From contig NZ_RCVM01000001.1 of assembly GCF_003686955.1 (NCBI RefSeq), positions 124,001 to 188,000 of the forward strand: a stretch of DNA of 64,000 nucleotides, read 5' to 3'. This stretch comes from Streptococcus hillyeri. GTDB taxonomy: Bacteria; Bacillota; Bacilli; Lactobacillales; Streptococcaceae. Within the stretch, counting starts at the first letter, position 1. Each line of letters starts with the position of its first letter. The notes beneath the pieces are model-generated. The model searched no databases. It was not told the origin of the DNA and saw only the letters and a list, made by a program, of their open reading frames with translations. Shown piece after piece: positions 30,962 to 39,456 of this stretch. Both the position numbers and the translations under genes were made by a program.

Positions 30962-31003
30962 CTTTCCTTTCGTTTGGAAATAAGGAACCAAACTTTGATT
31001 AAA

Positions 31004-31020
31004 GGTCAAATTTGGTCAAT
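31004..31020 (-). promoter_or_regulatory. CtsR box of clpE
   Basis: GGTCAAA-TTT-GGTCAAT on the plus strand matches the CtsR direct-repeat heptads (RGTCAAA-N3-RGTCAAA). It lies between the -10 box and the coding region, so bound CtsR would block clpE transcription. Confidence 0.9.
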
Positions 31021-31032
31021 GTTTATGATTTC

Positions 31033-31060
31033 ATTATAGCACTCTAAACAAACAATGCAA
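31033..31060 (-). promoter_or_regulatory. clpE promoter
   Basis: On the minus strand: TTGCAT (31060-31055), a 16-bp spacer, and TGc-TATAAT with the -10 at 31038-31033. Confidence 0.8.
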
Positions 31061-31077
31061 GTAAAAAGTACGAAAAA

Positions 31078-31104
31078 TTAGCAGTCTTTGATAGAGAGTG
31101 CTAA
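31078..31104. promoter_or_regulatory. CIRCE-like HrcA site
   Basis: TTAGCAGTC-N9-GAGTGCTAA differs from the CIRCE consensus TTAGCACTC-N9-GAGTGCTAA at one base. It is 18 bp upstream of the clpE -35 box and about 90 bp upstream of the promoter of the divergent gene. Confidence 0.75.
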
Positions 31105-31192
31105 AACTATTATTTTTCCGTTTGAAGCTACTCTGATTCCTTTAGAAAGATCAACAAATTATTACATTTTCTATGAAATTCATTATCTTTTC

Positions 31193-31222
31193 TTGTTTAT
31201 TTGTCCGTGTTTATGATAAAAT
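31193..31222 (+). promoter_or_regulatory. Promoter of the YkuJ-like gene
   Basis: TTGTTT (31193-31198), an 18-bp spacer, and TAAAAT (31217-31222). Confidence 0.55.
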
Positions 31223-31261
31223 AAGAGAGACGATAAATAGAAATAGGAGTTATTATATATT

Positions 31262-31492
31262 ATGGAATCACATTTGGTAAGAATTATTAATCGCCTTGAA
31301 ATGATGGCGGCTGATGGAGGCACTTTGAAGCGTAATTTTGAGCGTGACGGTGTCGTTGTAGCAGAAGTATCATTTGCTAACGATCCTGAAAATGGTCCAG
31401 TTTTCACATTACGTGATGTTGCGGCGCGTGAGTCTTATACGTTTGATAGCATTGACTTGATTGCGATGGAAATCTACGATTTACTGTACTAA
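31262..31492 (+). CDS. YkuJ/DUF1797-family protein
   Basis: 76 residues: LVRIINRLEMMAADGG, ERDGVVVAEV and FTLRDVAARESYTFDSID. This is the pattern of the small cytoplasmic YkuJ (DUF1797) family, conserved in Firmicutes with solved structures but no known role. AGGAG lies about 12 bases upstream, a little far. The gene is divergent from clpE and shares its 340-bp regulatory region, so the CIRCE-like site could affect it too. Own promoter and terminator. Confidence 0.75.
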   Translation: MESHLVRIINRLEMMAADGGTLKRNFERDGVVVAEVSFANDPENGPVFTLRDVAARESYTFDSIDLIAMEIYDLLY

Positions 31493-31501
31493 TTAACGAC
31501 G

Positions 31502-31527
31502 AAACTCTCCTGAATGGGGAGTTTTTT
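31502..31527 (+). terminator. Terminator of the YkuJ-like gene
   Basis: AAACTCTCC/GGGGAGTTT stem with a TGAAT loop, followed by six T. Confidence 0.85.
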
Positions 31528-31574
31528 GGTATTGATATCTCAAAAGTATTTTTGTGATGGGAAGGATTAGTATT

Positions 31575-31763
31575 ATCTTGAACTTAGAAATGGGAGAGCG
31601 AAGAAAGTCAAGATTATGAAAAATTGGCTTCTGTCCACTCTCAGCCCTATCTTAGAAACTATAGCTAGGCGCGGCAAACAGAAAAGAAGTCCTGTAGAGA
31701 ATGTTAACGGTGCCTTTAACAGCTCTTTTTCTAACCTCAAAAACTCTTCTAGGATTTTTTGAG
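31575..31763 (-). repeat. Intergenic composite repeat, copy D (minus orientation)
   Basis: On the minus strand it begins with the hairpin CTCAAAAA.../...TTTTTGAG (31763-31736), then GTTAGAAAAAGAGC, and later GAGAGTGGACAGAAGCC (about 31645-31629), matching modules of copy C. It is a degenerate member of the family seen at 33595, 38334, 51381 and 53765. Confidence 0.55.
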
Positions 31764-32072
31764 CACCTCATATCCTCTCAGGTTAAGTGTTGAAAAACAA
31801 GAGCTATGACTAGCCCCAAATGATTTGATAGTATTCTTAATTTTTGCATAATATAGAAATATTTATTAATTTAAGCGAAATTAAATGTAAAATTAAGGTA
31901 AAATTTATTGAATTAATATTCAATTTTTGATAAACTATAAAATGTTCATTTTCTAGAATGATTTAGAAAGTAATTTAGGTTTAAAGAAAGGAAATAACGT
32001 TTTCGTAGAAGATAGTGCAGATGTTTAGTGATTAAACCTTGTCACTGTTTTCTGGGAAAACGTGGTATGTGT
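31764..32072 (+). other. AT-rich leader of the amino-acid transporter genes
   Basis: It contains the perfect palindrome ATTGAATTAATATTCAAT (31908-31925), a possible -10 TATAAA (about 31936), and two mutually exclusive pairings near the start: ACGTTTTC (31997-32004) or GTTTTC (32047-32052), each complementary to GAAAACGT at 32056-32063. No coding sequence seen. Confidence 0.4.
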
Positions 32073-32753
32073 ATGGATTTTTCATTTTTGGCTAAATATT
32101 GGTCTTATTTTAATTATGGGGCTGTTGTCACAATTATTATTTCAGCCTGTGTGGTTTTCTTTGGGTCGATCATCGGTGTGTTGATTGCTCTTGCGAAGCG
32201 TAGCAACATCAAGGTCTTGGATTGGATTGTGTCTTTCTATGTCTGGATTTTCCGTGGGACGCCGATGGTGGTTCAGATTTCCCTTGCTTTTGCCGTGATG
32301 CATTTTGGCAACCTGCCAATCATCCCCTTCGGCGTTTTAGACATGGATTTGTCCCGCTTGGTTCCAGGTATCTTGGTCATTTCACTCAATAGCGGAGCTT
32401 ATATCTCTGAGTCCATCAGGGCAGGGATTGAGTCTGTTTCAAAAGGTCAGCTTGAGGCAGCTTACTCGCTGGGCATCAAACCTTTAAATGCCTATCGTTA
32501 TGTCATTATGCCACAGGCTCTTAAAAATATCTTACCAGCGCTCGGAAATGAATTTATTACGATCATCAAGGATAGTTCACTCTTGCAAACGATTGGTGTC
32601 ATGGAGCTTTGGAACGGTGCACAGTCTGTTGAAACAGCGACCTATTTACCATTTGAACCAAAATTATTTGCTGCCTTTTATTATTTGATTTTGACAACAA
32701 TCTTGTCAGCAATTCTTAAAAAATATGAAAACTCTTTGAATGGAGGAAAGTAA
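32073..32753 (+). CDS. Amino-acid ABC transporter permease (His/Glu/Gln/Arg family)
   Basis: 226 residues from ATG 32073 ([10 protein letters not shown]), 7 bases after GTGG; in-frame GTG 32028 and ATG 32067 are less well placed. It has five hydrophobic helices and the permease signature [20 protein letters not shown] with the EAA loop near residues 130-150, which contacts the ATPase. It forms a polar amino-acid uptake system with the ATPase one base downstream. No substrate-binding lipoprotein is encoded nearby or fused, so specificity must come from a protein elsewhere. Confidence 0.9.
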   Translation: MDFSFLAKYWSYFNYGAVVTIIISACVVFFGSIIGVLIALAKRSNIKVLDWIVSFYVWIFRGTPMVVQISLAFAVMHFGNLPIIPFGVLDMDLSRLVPGILVISLNSGAYISESIRAGIESVSKGQLEAAYSLGIKPLNAYRYVIMPQALKNILPALGNEFITIIKDSSLLQTIGVMELWNGAQSVETATYLPFEPKLFAAFYYLILTTILSAILKKYENSLNGGK

Positions 32754-32754
32754 C

Positions 32755-33489
32755 GTGACAGAAAGTATTATTTCGATTAGAGACTTGCATAAATACTTTG
32801 GCAAAAATGAGGTCTTAAAAGGCATTGACCTTGATATTGAGCAAGGAGAAGTTGTTGTGATTATTGGACCTTCTGGTTCAGGGAAATCAACCTTTTTGCG
32901 CACCATGAATTTACTTGAAGTACCGACCAAAGGGGCGGTAACCTTTGAAGGTGTTGACATTACAGATAAGAAAAATGATATTTTCAAAATGCGTGAAAAA
33001 ATGGGAATGGTTTTCCAACAATTTAACCTCTTTCCAAATATGACCGTTCTTGAGAACATCATTTTGTCCCCAGTTAAGACAAAAAAAATCAGTAAAGATG
33101 TGGCTGAGCAAAAGGCCTACGACCTTCTTGATAAAGTTGGGCTCCGTGATAAGGCTGACGCGATGCCAGCTAGTCTTTCTGGTGGTCAACAGCAACGTAT
33201 TGCTATTGCACGTGGTTTGGCAATGGATCCAGATGTTTTATTATTTGATGAACCGACCTCTGCGCTTGATCCTGAAATGGTTGGTGAAGTGCTGACAGTT
33301 ATGCAGGACTTGGCAAAATCAGGGATGACAATGGTTATCGTCACTCATGAAATGGGCTTTGCCCGTGAAGTTGCAGATCGTGTCATTTTCATGGATGGTG
33401 GTGTTATTGTAGAACAAGGAAGTCCTGAAGACATTTTTGGAAATCCTCAAGAGGCTCGTACTAAAGATTTTTTGAGCAAGGTATTGTAA
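32755..33489 (+). CDS. Amino-acid ABC transporter ATPase
   Basis: 244 residues. I choose GTG 32755 because GGAGG lies 8 bases upstream; the in-frame ATG at 32740 overlaps the permease and lacks a ribosome site. Walker A is [10 protein letters not shown], the Q-loop is VFQQFNLF, the signature is [16 protein letters not shown], Walker B is [12 protein letters not shown], and the H-loop is [15 protein letters not shown]. This is the GlnQ/ArtM-type of polar amino-acid importers. It forms an operon with the permease. Confidence 0.92.
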   Translation: MTESIISIRDLHKYFGKNEVLKGIDLDIEQGEVVVIIGPSGSGKSTFLRTMNLLEVPTKGAVTFEGVDITDKKNDIFKMREKMGMVFQQFNLFPNMTVLENIILSPVKTKKISKDVAEQKAYDLLDKVGLRDKADAMPASLSGGQQQRIAIARGLAMDPDVLLFDEPTSALDPEMVGEVLTVMQDLAKSGMTMVIVTHEMGFAREVADRVIFMDGGVIVEQGSPEDIFGNPQEARTKDFLSKVL

Positions 33490-33594
33490 GATTATTTATG
33501 TGATGACTATATGGCTTCAAGCTAGATTTCTTAGAGCAAAACTAAGAAATTACTAACTATAAGCCATTAAGACAAAGGGCTGAGTTGCAGACAG

Positions 33595-33680
33595 CTCAAA
33601 AGGTCCAAGTGAACTTTTGAGAATCTAGAAATGGGGAAAGCAGACTTTCTCTCAAAAAGTATGGCAAGCTGAAAGTGACG
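33595..33680 (+). repeat. Intergenic composite repeat, copy E
   Basis: A 27-base hairpin with arms CTCAAAAG/CTTTTGAG (33595-33621), followed by TCTAGAAATGGGGAAAGC. It is a shortened member of the family. Confidence 0.5.
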
Positions 33681-33741
33681 ATGTATTACAGTTGATACAA
33701 TTGACAATACATTGGTGAGTAACGATTTTACGCCCTATTAT

Positions 33742-33769
33742 AAAAACCTCGCAAATCGCGAGGTTTTTT
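33742..33769. terminator. Bidirectional terminator before yfhO
   Basis: AAAAACCTCGC/GCGAGGTTTTT perfect stem with a 5-base loop, between convergent genes. Confidence 0.95.
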
Positions 33770-33773
33770 GGTA

Positions 33774-36653
33774 TTAATTTTTTGTTTTCTTCTTATCTAT
33801 TAAGAATAGGGAGAAGAGGGAGAGGACAGATATGATGGAAATGAATGTGCCAGTTGTCAGCCCCTGTGCTTTAAAGATAAGTTTAATTTTGTGCTCTCCT
33901 TGTGTGATTGGGAAGGAAAGGAGACTTCCCCAAGCTTCGGTTGTCTTGACTTCTTTACCATCAACAGTGACTGTCCAGCCCGGATTGTACGGAATGCTGG
34001 TCATCATCAATGTACTATCGTCTGTAATGGTGACTGAACCATCAATTTGAGTATTGGTCATTTTATCAACAGTCATACTCTGTGCTAGACGATTTGTCAT
34101 CACTTGTTGGATAGCCTCGGTATCTGCTCTAACCAAGGAATAATTGGTTAGGTTAATTTCATCTTCAGATGACGTTGAAATCTCAAAAGTGATTTGTTTA
34201 CCGGCTTCTTGGTGGGCAATTTGCCAGAGTTGAACTTGGTCAAACATTTGAGTGTAGTTGTACCATTGTCCATTGAGCATGATGTTCATTTTGCCCATTG
34301 ATTTACGAAGAGAGTAAGGCGCTTGGAAGTAATAGGTCCAATTTGTCTGTGGCACAAAGGCAAATGAGATTTTTCCAGGTTTATTTTTATCCAAGCGGCG
34401 ATAAATCTTTTGCCCATTACTGCTGTCAAGTTCAAGGTTGTCTAGCTTAATGTCATTGAAAGCGGCATGAACAAAGAAATCATAATCTTGCCCTGACATT
34501 GATTTGAGGATAATATTTTGATTTGAGACAGGATTGTTAGTCCCAAATTTGATATTATGTGTCACGTCATTTGTTCCGTAAGCTAGGCTAATCACATTCG
34601 GATTTTCATAGTACAGGAAGGTATCGTCTTCCTTGATAAGGTTGTAATAGCTTGCAATGTCTTTACGGGCAGATGTTTTACTAAAGAAATGTGATTTAGG
34701 ATGTTGTTGAACATCTTCATTGGTGTAAGGTTTTCTGGCGACATGGTAGCGAACACCGAAGATGGTGTCAGTCAGAATTGTCCCATTGGTATAGAAAGTT
34801 GAAGCATTTCCTCCCATATCGCCCATAGAAGCCATCAAATTGATGGTAGAGCGTTCAAGGCTGGAAGAAAAATTGCTGAGACTGTTGTAGGAACCAAGAA
34901 CTGGATCGTTTTTTGAGTAGAAAAAGTCTGTTCCAATGCGATAAAAGGGTTGATCTGACAATTCTTCAACGGTATTTCCCAAAGTATCCAATTTAACAGC
35001 TAAATCGCTAAACTTATAGGCGTCGGTATAGCCAATTCTTGATTGAGAAATATAGGCGTTTAGTCCAAGCTCAAAAATAGTGATACTAGCTAAGACGAGG
35101 CGGCCGATACTTTTGGGTTTATAGGTGTAAAATAGCAGAGCTGACAACCAGGTTAAACCAGTTAAGGTGACTTGTGTCAGTAAATAACCTTGTCTGATAA
35201 GGAAGAAACTCCCTACTGTAAATCCAGCACCAAATAAGATGTGAAGAGATTTTTGCCAGAAGTGTGCTTTGCTATTGAACCAATAAGCACAAGAAATAAG
35301 GAGAAAGAGTAAGCTAAAGAGTGCTAGCACTGTAAGTGTATTTTTTCCAACCCAGTCGGTCAGAGCAGGTAGTTGCTTATCCTCAAGAAAGGAGAAATCG
35401 TGTGTAGCAACATAATAGAGGCTAGCGCTGGCTAGTCCCGCACCAATCAAGGTATCATACCATTTTACTCTGTGACTATTTTTAAGAACCTGATAAGCCA
35501 GCAAGACCATGAAAAATGAGAAAATCCAAGAAAAACGATAGAAGAATCCCGCAGGATTTTGCCCCATGTGCCAGATTTTACTGGTAAATTCATGAACAAA
35601 TGACAGGAAGAAGATGGTTGTGATAAAGCTAAAACCAATTTTCCGTGTCCAATGCACCTGAGCATAACGGAAGAAATAGATGAATCCGAGGAGTGCTAGA
35701 GCCCCAACATAAATATTTGGCAAATTAGGTCCAGCTGGCCAAGACTCATTGTCAAAGGCGCCGATGGTTAGTTTGGCTAGAATATCAAGTGGGTTGATTT
35801 GTAGCTTCCATTCAAAGAGCATGGGAGCATTGTAAGCTCCTTTACTGCGTAAGAGATTTAGGATAATCGGATAAAGGGTGACAAAGGTTGATGTCGCTGC
35901 AAGGACAGAGTAACCAACAACTTTGAAGAGAGGAAAGAAAAACTGCTTTGCTTTTTCTTTGATAGTACCCTGCTCTGCCCATTTTGGTAACATATAAGCA
36001 ATAGCATAAAGTGCGACAAAAAGGCAAATCATGTAGCCCATATAAAATTGCAAAAGCATTGTAAGAGCAAGGGTTATTGCATATTTAAAGGGTTTGCCAC
36101 CATCTAACGTTTCTTCCAAATATAGAATAACCAGTGGAAGCATAATCATAGCATCATAAAAGATGGGATTCATCTGATAGGAGACTAGCATACCAGAGAG
36201 AGCATAAGAAGCTGCCATGAGAGGCACCAACCAGGTCTGCCCCTGAAGTGCTTGATAGCGTTTGATAAGCAAGTGACTAAAGGTTAGTCCCATGAAGCCG
36301 TAGCGTAAGGCAATGGTAATAACGACTGCCCATTTGAATTGACTGAGTGGTAGTAAAATGTAAAAGATGTTAAAGGGACTCATTAGGTAATAACCTAAAA
36401 CCCCAATCATTTCACCACCAATGGATTTTTCAAAAGAATAGAGAAAGGCAGACCAGTCACCTGTGAGAACCGTTTCTTTAAGATAAGCATAAAATCCGAT
36501 ATATTGCTGACCAAAATCAACAGCCATCAGGCTTTTATTGCCAAAGGGAAAGGCGCCGTTGGCTGCCCAAACAAGGAGCATGATAAGGATGGGCAGACTG
36601 AAACTTGCTAGGTAGGTCAGTCCTTTTTGATGTTTGTTTAGGAATTCATTCAT
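33774..36653 (-). CDS. yfhO: YfhO-family membrane glycosyltransferase
   Basis: 959 residues. About a dozen or more hydrophobic helices fill residues 10-550. The first extracytoplasmic loop (SLMAVDFGQQYIGFYAYLK) carries the Asp-containing motif of GT-C transferases, and a large extracytoplasmic domain (~560-930) and final helix follow. In Bacillus and Listeria, YfhO takes sugars from a lipid carrier charged by CsbB and adds them to lipoteichoic or teichoic acid. The CsbB-like gene lies immediately upstream with no gap, so the pair very likely decorates a wall or membrane polymer. The sugar is not predictable. Confidence 0.9.
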   Translation of the reverse strand: MNEFLNKHQKGLTYLASFSLPILIMLLVWAANGAFPFGNKSLMAVDFGQQYIGFYAYLKETVLTGDWSAFLYSFEKSIGGEMIGVLGYYLMSPFNIFYILLPLSQFKWAVVITIALRYGFMGLTFSHLLIKRYQALQGQTWLVPLMAASYALSGMLVSYQMNPIFYDAMIMLPLVILYLEETLDGGKPFKYAITLALTMLLQFYMGYMICLFVALYAIAYMLPKWAEQGTIKEKAKQFFFPLFKVVGYSVLAATSTFVTLYPIILNLLRSKGAYNAPMLFEWKLQINPLDILAKLTIGAFDNESWPAGPNLPNIYVGALALLGFIYFFRYAQVHWTRKIGFSFITTIFFLSFVHEFTSKIWHMGQNPAGFFYRFSWIFSFFMVLLAYQVLKNSHRVKWYDTLIGAGLASASLYYVATHDFSFLEDKQLPALTDWVGKNTLTVLALFSLLFLLISCAYWFNSKAHFWQKSLHILFGAGFTVGSFFLIRQGYLLTQVTLTGLTWLSALLFYTYKPKSIGRLVLASITIFELGLNAYISQSRIGYTDAYKFSDLAVKLDTLGNTVEELSDQPFYRIGTDFFYSKNDPVLGSYNSLSNFSSSLERSTINLMASMGDMGGNASTFYTNGTILTDTIFGVRYHVARKPYTNEDVQQHPKSHFFSKTSARKDIASYYNLIKEDDTFLYYENPNVISLAYGTNDVTHNIKFGTNNPVSNQNIILKSMSGQDYDFFVHAAFNDIKLDNLELDSSNGQKIYRRLDKNKPGKISFAFVPQTNWTYYFQAPYSLRKSMGKMNIMLNGQWYNYTQMFDQVQLWQIAHQEAGKQITFEISTSSEDEINLTNYSLVRADTEAIQQVMTNRLAQSMTVDKMTNTQIDGSVTITDDSTLMMTSIPYNPGWTVTVDGKEVKTTEAWGSLLSFPITQGEHKIKLIFKAQGLTTGTFISIISVLSLFSLFLIDKKKTKN

Positions 36654-37613
36654 TTATCCTTGTCCCTCCTGATTTGCTCTGTCAATATTTGATTTGTTAA
36701 CGATATAATGAGGACGGCGCTTGACTTCATAATAAATTTTACCAATGTATTCCCCTAAAATTCCGATGGAAATGAGCTGGACACCGCCAAAAAGAATAAT
36801 GGCTGCAATGGTGGTAAAATAACCACTCACACTAGATTCAGGGTGCAACAGTTGTTTAGCTAATTCCCAAAAAAGGTAGATAAGGGCAAGGCTGGTGGAA
36901 GCAGCACCGAGTTGGACACAGAAGCGCAAGGGTTTATCATTAAAGGAGATAATACCCTGCATGGCATAATTGAGCGATTTTCTAAAGCCAAATTTACTTT
37001 TACCAGCTTCTCGAACATGATTTGGGTAAGGGATGACTTTTTCTTTGAAGCCAATCCATTCGTAAAGTCCCTTATTAAAGCGATTATATTCAGGGAGTGA
37101 GGTAAAGATGTCAACTGCTTTACGGCTGAGTAAGCGAAACTCTGATTTTCCATCCTGTAGTTTGACATCCATGAGATGGTTGGAGAGGCTATAAAAGGCG
37201 CGTGCAAATAAAGTTGAGGCAAAGGCCTCTCCAGAACGGTCACGTTGGCCACTGACAATATCATAGCCTTCGTCATAAGCTTTGACAAACTCTGGGATGA
37301 GACTAGGTGGGTGCTGGAGGTCACCATCCATGACAAGTACTGCATCACCTGTTGCATAGCGAAAACCAGCTAAAATACCGCCTTCGCGCCCAAAATTACG
37401 GCTAAAGCTAACATAGCGAACATGTGTATCCTGCTCCGCCATTTTTTCCATCAATAAAAGCGTCGTATCTGTCGAACCATCATCAATGTAGAGAAGTTCA
37501 TAGTCTGTGATTTGATGTGGTATCATACCATCTAGAACTTTTTTGACTTCAGAATGAGTCTTTTCAATCATTTTTTCTTCATTTAGAAAGGTAATAAGTA
37601 CGGTTAATTTCAA
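36654..37613 (-). CDS. Polyprenyl-phosphate glycosyltransferase, CsbB/GtrB-like
   Basis: 319 residues, GT-A family 2. Motifs are TFLNEEKMIEK, YIDDGSTD, VLVMDGDLQHPP (metal-binding DxD) and SEFRLLSRKAVD, with two C-terminal membrane helices (about 230-255 and 265-290). Such enzymes load undecaprenyl phosphate with a sugar on the cytoplasmic face. It directly precedes yfhO, which would use the lipid-linked sugar outside. A GtcA-type flippase, third part of the known system, is not encoded here. TTTCATAT-type leader with weak ribosome site GGAAGC. Confidence 0.92.
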   Translation of the reverse strand: MKLTVLITFLNEEKMIEKTHSEVKKVLDGMIPHQITDYELLYIDDGSTDTTLLLMEKMAEQDTHVRYVSFSRNFGREGGILAGFRYATGDAVLVMDGDLQHPPSLIPEFVKAYDEGYDIVSGQRDRSGEAFASTLFARAFYSLSNHLMDVKLQDGKSEFRLLSRKAVDIFTSLPEYNRFNKGLYEWIGFKEKVIPYPNHVREAGKSKFGFRKSLNYAMQGIISFNDKPLRFCVQLGAASTSLALIYLFWELAKQLLHPESSVSGYFTTIAAIILFGGVQLISIGILGEYIGKIYYEVKRRPHYIVNKSNIDRANQEGQG

Positions 37614-37698
37614 AAGTAGAGCTTCCTTTCACGTGTATCACTATTATTTTATCATAAATACATTCTAAACCCTTAAATGAACTGTTTTCCGAACATAA

Positions 37699-37707
37699 TG
37701 ATATAAT
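37699..37707 (+). promoter_or_regulatory. Extended -10 promoter of the deformylase gene
   Basis: TGa-TATAAT, 19 bp before the ATG at 37727. Confidence 0.6.
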
Positions 37708-37726
37708 GAAGAGAAGGGAGTTTATC

Positions 37727-38137
37727 ATGATAAAACCGATTATTACAGATACTTTTTTTCTTGCGCAGCCATCTTTAGAAGCAACAAAGGATGATTTGCC
37801 GTTAGGACAAGATTTGCGCGATACCCTTGCTTTTCACCGTGAGGCTTGTGTGGGCATGGCAGCAAACATGATTGGCGTTAAAAAGCGTGCCATTATTATC
37901 AGTATGGGCTTTGTGGACTTGGTGATGTTTAATCCTGTGCTTTTGGAAAAAGCTGGCGCTTATAAGACAGAGGAGTCCTGCTTATCCTTAACTGGCAGCC
38001 GCCAGACAACGCGTTACAAAGAGATCACCATTAGCTACCGCGATGAAAAATGGATGGCGAAAACGCTGACGTTGAGAGACTTACCAGCCCAAATTGTACA
38101 GCACGAATTAGACCATTTAGAAGGTGTTGTGATTTAA
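37727..38137 (+). CDS. Peptide deformylase-like protein, DefB type
   Basis: 136 residues from ATG 37727 with GGGAG upstream. Deformylases remove formyl from initiator Met. The metal-binding motif is intact (QHELDHLEG and the Cys in EESCLSL). However, motif 1 reads GMAANMIG where active enzymes have G-x-G-[LI]-A-A-x-Q; the catalytic Gln is Met, and EGCLS is ESCLS. I recall that the pneumococcal DefB paralogue has the same kind of Gln change and is dispensable. So this is probably a paralogue with low or altered activity; a separate functional def should exist elsewhere in the genome. Confidence 0.85.
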   Translation: MIKPIITDTFFLAQPSLEATKDDLPLGQDLRDTLAFHREACVGMAANMIGVKKRAIIISMGFVDLVMFNPVLLEKAGAYKTEESCLSLTGSRQTTRYKEITISYRDEKWMAKTLTLRDLPAQIVQHELDHLEGVVI

Positions 38138-38333
38138 CAGCTTGTAATGGAGGAACATGGGGTAAATGAGTATATAGAAAAACTAGTTTCCATGAAGAAA
38201 CAGGGGAAGAAGAGTTAAAGACACAGGATAATAAGTTGATGTGTTTTTTAATTTTATAGGCAATTGTCAAGTAAAGTCAATTAGTTTTTATTTAGTATTT
38301 TTGTTAGCACTTCTCCTAATGTGGTGTGGGGCG

Positions 38334-38494
38334 CTCAAAAGGTCTGGGAGACCTTTTGAGGTGGGAAATGAAGCTGACGAAGTCAGTGTCAGAACCTCCC
38401 CTCCAACGGAGTTCCATTCCTTCTTGGCAAGCCTAGGTCTCATTCGCTCCCAGGTTTCTAAGCTCAGGCTGAAACTGTCCACTGGACAATTTCA
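38334..38494 (+). repeat. Intergenic composite repeat, copy A
   Basis: It starts with a 27-base hairpin, arms CTCAAAAGG/CCTTTTGAG (38334-38360), then GTGGGAAAT and a second hairpin CTGAC-GAA-GTCAG (38374-38386). The tail (38453-38494) with GTCCACTGGAC matches the tail of copy B. A further hairpin, ACACTAAAAC/GTTTTAGTGT, lies at 38502-38527. A 117-codon frame across this region is not a gene. Confidence 0.7.
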
Positions 38495-38527
38495 CCCCCA
38501 CACACTAAAACTTATTAGTTTTAGTGT

Positions 38528-38788
38528 GATCACCACTGCGGAAAGTGCTAGTTGTGGCGACTTCGTCGCTCGTAATGATTGCAGAAAATACTAGCAATAA
38601 AATATTATAAAACAACCATATATTGAAGAGGAATTCATTGTGACTGAGACATTTTATCTTAAACGAGTTTACTATTTTAAAGCTAAAACACTATACCACC
38701 AGAAAGTCGATATAGAAAAAATGATACAATAATACTAATATTGAGTGAAATAAATTAGAATTTAGCTAAATATGAGAGATGATTTAAG
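38528..38788 (+). other. Remainder of the def-GNAT intergenic region
   Basis: AT-rich, with ACTAGCACTTTC-like and GGCGACTTCGTCGC palindromes (38556-38569) close to copy A. I see no gene. The following acetyltransferase starts after a weak -10. Confidence 0.35.
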
Positions 38789-39301
38789 ATGATAAGTTTA
38801 GAATTGATGTCCAAAGAAAATAGTATTGATATCTATTTTTTTGAAAAAGAGAATCAAAAGTATTTTGAGCAGAATTTGCTTCCTAGACCGATTAATTATT
38901 TTGATTTATTGAGTTTTAAAGAAATGACAAATGAATTGTTGGTGGAACAAGATAATCACGAAGTTTATATGCACCTTATAAGAGATTTTCAAGGTGTTAT
39001 TGTTGGAAGAATCAATTTAATTGTTGATGGTAATGATAAAAAAACAGCTGAACTTAGATATAGAATTGGAGAACATTATACTAATTTAGGTTATGCAAGT
39101 GAAGCAGTTAAAATTGTTTTAGATAGAGCATTCAATAGTTATGGTTTAAATAAAATTATTGCTGGAACAGCAATAGATAATATTGCCTCTAAGAGAGTGC
39201 TTGAGAAGAATGGGTTTATATTTAGTAAAATTATAGAAAATGATTTGCAAATTAATAATAAATGGATTCATACAGAAGTATTTGAGATAACGAATTTGTA
39301 G
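38789..39301 (+). CDS. GNAT-family N-acetyltransferase (RimJ/RimL-like)
   Basis: 170 residues. The acetyl-CoA-binding region contains YRIGEHYTNLGYASEAVK (motif A, Q/RxxGxG/A variant) and the RimJ-type end NIASKRVLEKNGF. The target could be a ribosomal protein, another protein N-terminus or a small amine; sequence does not say. The gene is more AT-rich than its neighbours and stands alone between a repeat and trmFO, which fits recent acquisition. The ATG follows a weak GAG-rich ribosome site. Confidence 0.82.
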   Translation: MISLELMSKENSIDIYFFEKENQKYFEQNLLPRPINYFDLLSFKEMTNELLVEQDNHEVYMHLIRDFQGVIVGRINLIVDGNDKKTAELRYRIGEHYTNLGYASEAVKIVLDRAFNSYGLNKIIAGTAIDNIASKRVLEKNGFIFSKIIENDLQINNKWIHTEVFEITNL

Positions 39302-39409
39302 CGTATTACTATGTTGAGGCATGGGACTTATTCTATTGTGAAAAATCATCAAAAATTTGATGAGAACCCTATCTAATGAAGTGTCCGAATCGTAAGAATG
39401 GGATTTTTT

Positions 39410-39418
39410 TGTTATAAT
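39410..39418 (+). promoter_or_regulatory. Extended -10 promoter of trmFO
   Basis: TGt-TATAAT, 38 bp before the TTG start codon. Confidence 0.65.
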
Positions 39419-39456
39419 AAGTCAGTATCAAATTAGAAAGATTGAGGTATTAGTGA

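Noticed and set aside
31945..31960. Possible CodY box before the amino-acid transporter
   Set aside because: CATTTTCTAGAATGA matches only about 9 of 15 positions of the CodY consensus.
38241..38594. 117-codon plus-strand frame between def and the GNAT gene
   Set aside because: It lies across intergenic repeat copy A, which occurs elsewhere without an open frame, and has no ribosome site.
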